A stretch of 64,000 nt of DNA. Source: DSBN01 sp041686355 (GTDB taxonomy: Bacteria; Spirochaetota; Spirochaetia; DSM-16054; Sediminispirochaetaceae). Below, in pieces: positions 60,452 through 64,000 of the stretch. The notes under the pieces are model-generated. The model was not told the DNA's origin and made no database searches. It saw only the letters and a program-made list of their open reading frames with translations. The position numbers and the translations under genes were made by a program. The stretch spans positions 33,254 to 97,253 of the forward strand of contig JAWLDZ010000002.1 of NCBI GenBank assembly GCA_041686355.1, in the 5' to 3' direction. Position 1 is the first letter of the stretch. Every line of letters starts with the position of its first letter.

Positions 60452-62530
60452 ATGTTTTGGATATTACAAATTTTCTATTTACATATTACAGAAATGCTGT
60501 ATTCTATACCTATGACTTTCAAATTTACATTTATTTTCGGCGGTATAGGGTTAGTTCTGATTGCTCTGGCAGCGTTTTTACGAAGTCTGGTACTAGAACA
60601 CATCAATTTCGCTGGTGCTGTAGTCGAGTTCGGAGTGTACGGCGTATCTTTTTTGATAATTGTTGTTTTAGCACTGGTGTTATTGCGGCGGCAGGTGATA
60701 GAACCGATTCGTACCATTATTAAACAGATGGATTCGCTCACAAGCGGAGACGGAGATCTGAGCGAGGTTAATCCACTGAAACAGGCCGACGAAATCGGAG
60801 AACTTTCCCGGGCTTACAACAGGTTTATCAACCATTTCAATATTTTGTTGCTTAGAATGCGGAATATTGAAAAATTCGGCACTAACATAGGACGAGAATT
60901 AACGGAAAAATCGGAAGAAATTAAAACTTTTGTTCGACATATTTCAGAGACCATGCAGGGATTACAGAAAGAGTTTAGCACCCTCAACGAAAGTCTCTCC
61001 CGGTCGAATGAAGATGTCCGCGGCATTAACAGCCATCTGAACAATGTAGTTCAGCTTATTACCTCTCAGTCCTCTGCAGTTGCCCAATCCTCCGCCGCAG
61101 TAGAAGAGACCCATGCCACCATTCAAAATATTACCGAAAACATGCAGAGCAATAACAGGACAATCGAACACCTGGTGCAGCTGTCAGAAGAGGGTAAAGA
61201 GAACATGGACAGTACCCTGGAGGGAACCCGCAAAATTGCACAATCTACATCGGTAATGTACGAAATGACCGAAGTAATCAAAAGCCTCTCTGAAAACACG
61301 AACATTCTGTCCATGAATGCCGCCATAGAAGCCGCTCATGCGGGGGAGGCGGGGAAGGGCTTTGCAGTAGTTGCCGATGAAATCCGCCGGCTGTCAGAAA
61401 CCACCGGAGAAAATTCCAGTTCTATTACCAATGAACTGCAGGGAATATCCGCTAACATTGAAACCATGTCCTCCATTGCAGAAAAAACCGGTGGCTCAAT
61501 CCACGACATCCTCACTAAGATTCAAGAGTTCTCCCAGAGCATGGGAGAGATGATGAACGGCATGAGCGAGATGGCCACCAGCAGCAATGAAATTACCACA
61601 TCCCTCACTGAGTTGAAGGATATCAGCCAGGACGTCCAATCCTCATCCGAAGAAATGAACGGCCGGATGAACAGTGTCGAAGAGTTTATGGCCGGACTGT
61701 CACAACTGTCACAAAACAACCTCGACCAGGTGCACAGCATCACCAATGAAATCGAAACCGTATCCTCAACGATAGAAAGCCTCGCCGCCCTGCAGAGCAC
61801 CAACAAGGACAACCTGGCGGGACTCAAAAAAGAGATTGAACAGTACAAAACCGCGCCGCTCATCATTGCCGAGCAGATGCCCCCCTACAACTATATGGGC
61901 TCCAACGGTCCCACCGGCATTTCCACCGAAATCCTGCAGGCGCTGCTCGAGCGCCTCGACCTGCACTGGTCAATCGAATTTATGACCTGGACCGTCGGCT
62001 ACCATATCGCCTTGCGCGAGCCGAACATCCTTCTGTATTCAATGCTGCGCACCGAAGACCGTGAGAATCTGTTCCAGTGGGTAGGGCCGCTTTTCACCGA
62101 CAAGATGAACCTGTACCGTAAAGGCGGTCGGGATGATGTAAATCCTTCTTCGATGAAAGATGCACTGAGCTATCGCATTGGGGTTGTGGAGGACAACTTT
62201 GAGCACCACTACTTCCGCGACCGGGGCTTGGAAGCCGGAGAGGGACTTTTTCCGGTAGATGAGCAGACGGAAAACTTTGCAGCCCTGCTGGCCGAAAAGG
62301 TGGACCTGATTGCCCTGACCGCCTCTCAGGCCACGCGGCACATCCAGGCCAAGGGCTACGATGCCACACAGTTTGAACCGGTACTCGAAATGAAGGACAT
62401 CTCCGGCGACATCTACATGGTCTTCAGCACCCAAACCGACCCCGCCTACATCGACCAATTTTCCCGTGCCCTGGAAGAGCTGAAAAACACCGGCGCCTAC
62501 AAAAAGATTTTGACCAAATGGCTGGGCTGA
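60452..62530 (+). CDS. Chemoreceptor with C-terminal cytoplasmic solute-binding (SBP_bac_3) domain
   Basis: 692 residues if the first ATG is used; no ribosome site supports any of the three possible starts (60452, 60494, 60512). Two membrane helices (about 23-45 and 55-78) with only ~10 residues between them, so there is no periplasmic sensor. Then HAMP (VIEPIRTIIKQMDSL), the MCP signalling hairpin tip NAAIEAAHAGEAGKGFAVVA with VVADEIRRLSE, and from ~470 to the end a type 3 solute-binding domain (APLIIAEQMPPYNYMGSNGP, GISTEILQALLERL, ending KNTGAYKKILTKWLG). By topology this binding domain is cytoplasmic. It probably senses an internal amino-acid-like or organic-acid ligand. Confidence 0.9.
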   Translation: MFWILQIFYLHITEMLYSIPMTFKFTFIFGGIGLVLIALAAFLRSLVLEHINFAGAVVEFGVYGVSFLIIVVLALVLLRRQVIEPIRTIIKQMDSLTSGDGDLSEVNPLKQADEIGELSRAYNRFINHFNILLLRMRNIEKFGTNIGRELTEKSEEIKTFVRHISETMQGLQKEFSTLNESLSRSNEDVRGINSHLNNVVQLITSQSSAVAQSSAAVEETHATIQNITENMQSNNRTIEHLVQLSEEGKENMDSTLEGTRKIAQSTSVMYEMTEVIKSLSENTNILSMNAAIEAAHAGEAGKGFAVVADEIRRLSETTGENSSSITNELQGISANIETMSSIAEKTGGSIHDILTKIQEFSQSMGEMMNGMSEMATSSNEITTSLTELKDISQDVQSSSEEMNGRMNSVEEFMAGLSQLSQNNLDQVHSITNEIETVSSTIESLAALQSTNKDNLAGLKKEIEQYKTAPLIIAEQMPPYNYMGSNGPTGISTEILQALLERLDLHWSIEFMTWTVGYHIALREPNILLYSMLRTEDRENLFQWVGPLFTDKMNLYRKGGRDDVNPSSMKDALSYRIGVVEDNFEHHYFRDRGLEAGEGLFPVDEQTENFAALLAEKVDLIALTASQATRHIQAKGYDATQFEPVLEMKDISGDIYMVFSTQTDPAYIDQFSRALEELKNTGAYKKILTKWLG

Positions 62531-62557
62531 AAACAGGGCTCACAGCACTCACAACCC

Positions 62558-63897
62558 TCACAGCTCGAGCTTGCTTAGAGGACTGATTACTCCTAACTTG
62601 TTTTTTACCGCCACGTGAGTGTAGATCATGGTAGTGTTTTTGTAGTGTCGAGGGATACAAGTGCATACGATAGGTATCGCCGCTGCGGGGGTCTATACTG
62701 AGACGAGGGGAGGGAAAGACCCAAAACCAGCNNNNNNNNNNNNNNNNNNNNNNNNNNNNNNNNNNNNNNNNNNNNNNNNNNNNNNNNNNNNNNNNNNNNN
62801 NNNNNNNNNNNNNNNNNNNNNNNNNNNNNNNAGTGTTTTTGTAGTGTCGAGGGATACAAGTGCATACGATAGGTATCGCCGCTGCGGGGGTCTATACTGA
62901 GACGAGGGGAGGGAAAGACCCAAAACCAGCCCCAATCCAAAGAGGCTGATCTATACTTACGCTGCAGAGCCTGGGGTAGGGGCACACCGGGTTGGTTCAG
63001 ACGGCGGTCCTCTTCATAGAGTTTTCGTACTTCCTTAAGATGGTTTTGTAGAGCTGAATGTAAGGCCTTTGGAAATAGCGTGATTCTATCTTTATCGCCT
63101 TTGCCGCCATGAACAGTGATTCGTTCATTGTCAAAATCAAGATCATGCACACGAATACTGATACACTCTGCGAGTCTAAGACCACCGCCGTAGATGATCA
63201 TGGCCATCAAGTCATATGGTGCAGGGAGCAGGTGAATCAGACCGGAAACTTCCGTCTCACTGAGAACTACCGGCAGGCGCTTAGGTTTTACCGCGCGTAT
63301 GGTTTCATTCAGGCCCTCTACAGTTTTTCCGAATACATGGCGGAAGAGAAACAACAGAGCGTTGTAAGCCTGCTGCTGTGTTGAGGAGGCAACATGTTTT
63401 TCAACGGCAAGGTAGGTAAGAAAACTCTTTAGATCGGCTTGGTCGATGCATTCTCTTTCAAATTGAGGACGGTTTTTCTTTATATAATCTATAAAACGCC
63501 TTATCCAGCCCATGTAAGAGCATTCAGTCTTATAAGAGCGGTGGGTGAGCCTTAGCATGCGCCTGGCCTCTTCCATCACCTCTATCTCCACCTTGTTGGT
63601 GCTGGAGGCAGGGGTATGCCCAGGAGAATCCTGGTTGAGAGAAGGGTCTGAAGAACGACTGTCTAAGAAGTACCAATAATGCTTTACAGCGGAAAGGGCC
63701 TGCCTCACCTGCCAACTTTGCAGGCGATAGACTATTATGCCTTTATACTGCTCCAATATGGTGCTTCTGTTGTGTACTTCCTCCGGAAAATAGTTCTTAA
63801 AATCTTTTACCCACCGAATATAATACGGTTCTTCGCGCTTCTGGATATGCGCTACCTTTTGTAGATACTCCCTGAACTGAATTTCACCTTTAAGCAT
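62558..63897 (-). CDS. intI: Integron-type tyrosine recombinase (IntI-like), interrupted by the assembly gap
   Basis: AAGGAGG precedes the ATG at 63897. Residues ~100-355 match integron integrases: SYKTECSYMGWIRRFIDYIK, YGGGLRLAECISIRV with catalytic Arg241, GGKGDKDRITLFP, and the integron-specific insert SLDWGWFWVFPSPRLSIDPR. An extra ~100 N-terminal residues precede the usual IntI start. After TLQKH the frame enters the gap; the true C-terminus TTMIYTHVAVKNKLGVISPL, with the catalytic Tyr and stop at 62558, lies beyond it in another frame. About 45 residues with the HxxR box are missing. Convergent with the chemoreceptor, 27 bp apart. Confidence 0.85.
62633..62731. repeat. 99-bp copy A flanking the gap
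   Basis: Identical to 62832-62930. It encodes part of the integrase (FWVFPS to TLQK). Exact duplication of 99 bp next to a run of N is the mark of two contig ends not merged by the assembler. Confidence 0.9.
62732..62831. other. Assembly gap, 100 N
   Basis: Exactly 100 N, a placeholder length. It is flanked by identical 99-bp sequences, so real length is unknown. Confidence 0.99.
62832..62930. repeat. 99-bp copy B flanking the gap
   Basis: Second copy of the 99-bp sequence at 62633-62731. This copy is in frame with the N-terminal part of the integrase. Confidence 0.9.
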
Positions 63898-64000
63898 CTA
63901 AATTCCTCCTTGCACTTTGCAGGGTTTCCACTTACTATTACAAGGATGAACAAATGTGTGCTTCAAAACCGCTTTACAATAAATTTATCCAGCTTATCAC
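63898..64000. other. Upstream region of the integrase gene; possible attI side
   Basis: In integrons the attI site and the cassette array lie upstream of intI. Only 103 bp are visible. A minus-strand TTGAAG-18-TGTAAT may be the intI promoter. No clear attI core (GTTRRRY) or attC was seen in these bases. Confidence 0.3.

Noticed and set aside
62633..62930. True direct repeat of a mobile element around the gap
   Set aside because: The copies are exactly 99 bp and flank exactly 100 N, which is a contig-joining artefact; the sequence itself is integrase coding sequence.
63898..64000. attI or attC site
   Set aside because: No RYYYAAC/GTTRRRY core pair that folds was found in the visible 103 bp.

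Overview
The window reads as a chromosome segment of a spirochaete, probably a free-living or environmental member of the Spirochaetaceae/Treponema-like group. The evidence is two FlaB-type core flagellins of 283 and 286 residues starting MIINHNMSA, a flgN-flgK-flgL-fliW-csrA operon, a flaG-fliD group joined to PilZ, tsaE/tsaB and HD-GYP genes, and solute-binding proteins whose mature ends read GGQQE/EGQQE. One assembly gap (100 N) lies at 62732-62831.

Layout. 1-5.0 kb (minus strand): 5' part of glycogen synthase, a GNAT protein, a GH3 NagZ-like glycosidase and thioredoxin reductase. 5.1-19 kb is the motility block: a sigma-28-type promoter drives flgN-flgK-flgL-fliW-csrA, and facing it are two flaB genes, flaG, fliD, two spirochaetal proteins (one PilZ), a small protein, tsaE, tsaB and an HD-GYP phosphodiesterase. 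Both flaB leaders carry a small hairpin with AAGGA in its loop plus a GGA-containing Shine-Dalgarno, which is the layout expected for CsrA control. 19-28.5 kb (plus strand): U32 peptidase, a second PilZ protein, M29 aminopeptidase, phosphoribosyltransferase, then a compact cluster of an Arg/Glu-rich protein, a zinc ribbon, a two-component system, a DUF432-like protein and an MscS channel. 28.5-30.5 kb: Na/Pi cotransporter and tRNA-Gly(TCC).

30.7-36.1 kb is the most interesting metabolic region: ApbE flavin transferase, polyprenyl diphosphate synthase, NDH-2 fused to a DoxX-like membrane domain, and an exported protein with two FMN-binding-type repeats. The last two are divergently transcribed from near-consensus promoters around a perfect inverted repeat. 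This gene set matches the core of flavin-based extracellular electron transfer loci known from Gram-positive bacteria. 36-45.7 kb: acyl-CoA synthetase, nitroreductase, an RND efflux tripartite set in noticeably G+C-richer DNA, a ribokinase-family kinase and a parvulin. 45.7-48.7 kb: a membrane protein, a GAF-GGDEF diguanylate cyclase and two small lipoproteins.

48.7-59.6 kb is a sugar-utilisation locus: GH2 beta-mannosidase divergent from a ROK regulator, a sugar ABC importer without its ATPase, GH9 and GH20 enzymes. Two near-identical 22-bp operators sit just downstream of the two divergent promoters. None of the glycosidases has a signal peptide, so imported oligosaccharides are probably cleaved in the cytoplasm. 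59.6-64 kb: a DUF2087 regulator with a promoter that predicts a leaderless mRNA, a chemoreceptor with a solute-binding domain on its cytoplasmic C-terminus, and an integron-type integrase broken by the assembly gap.

All functions are assigned by reading motifs and recalling families; no database search was run.
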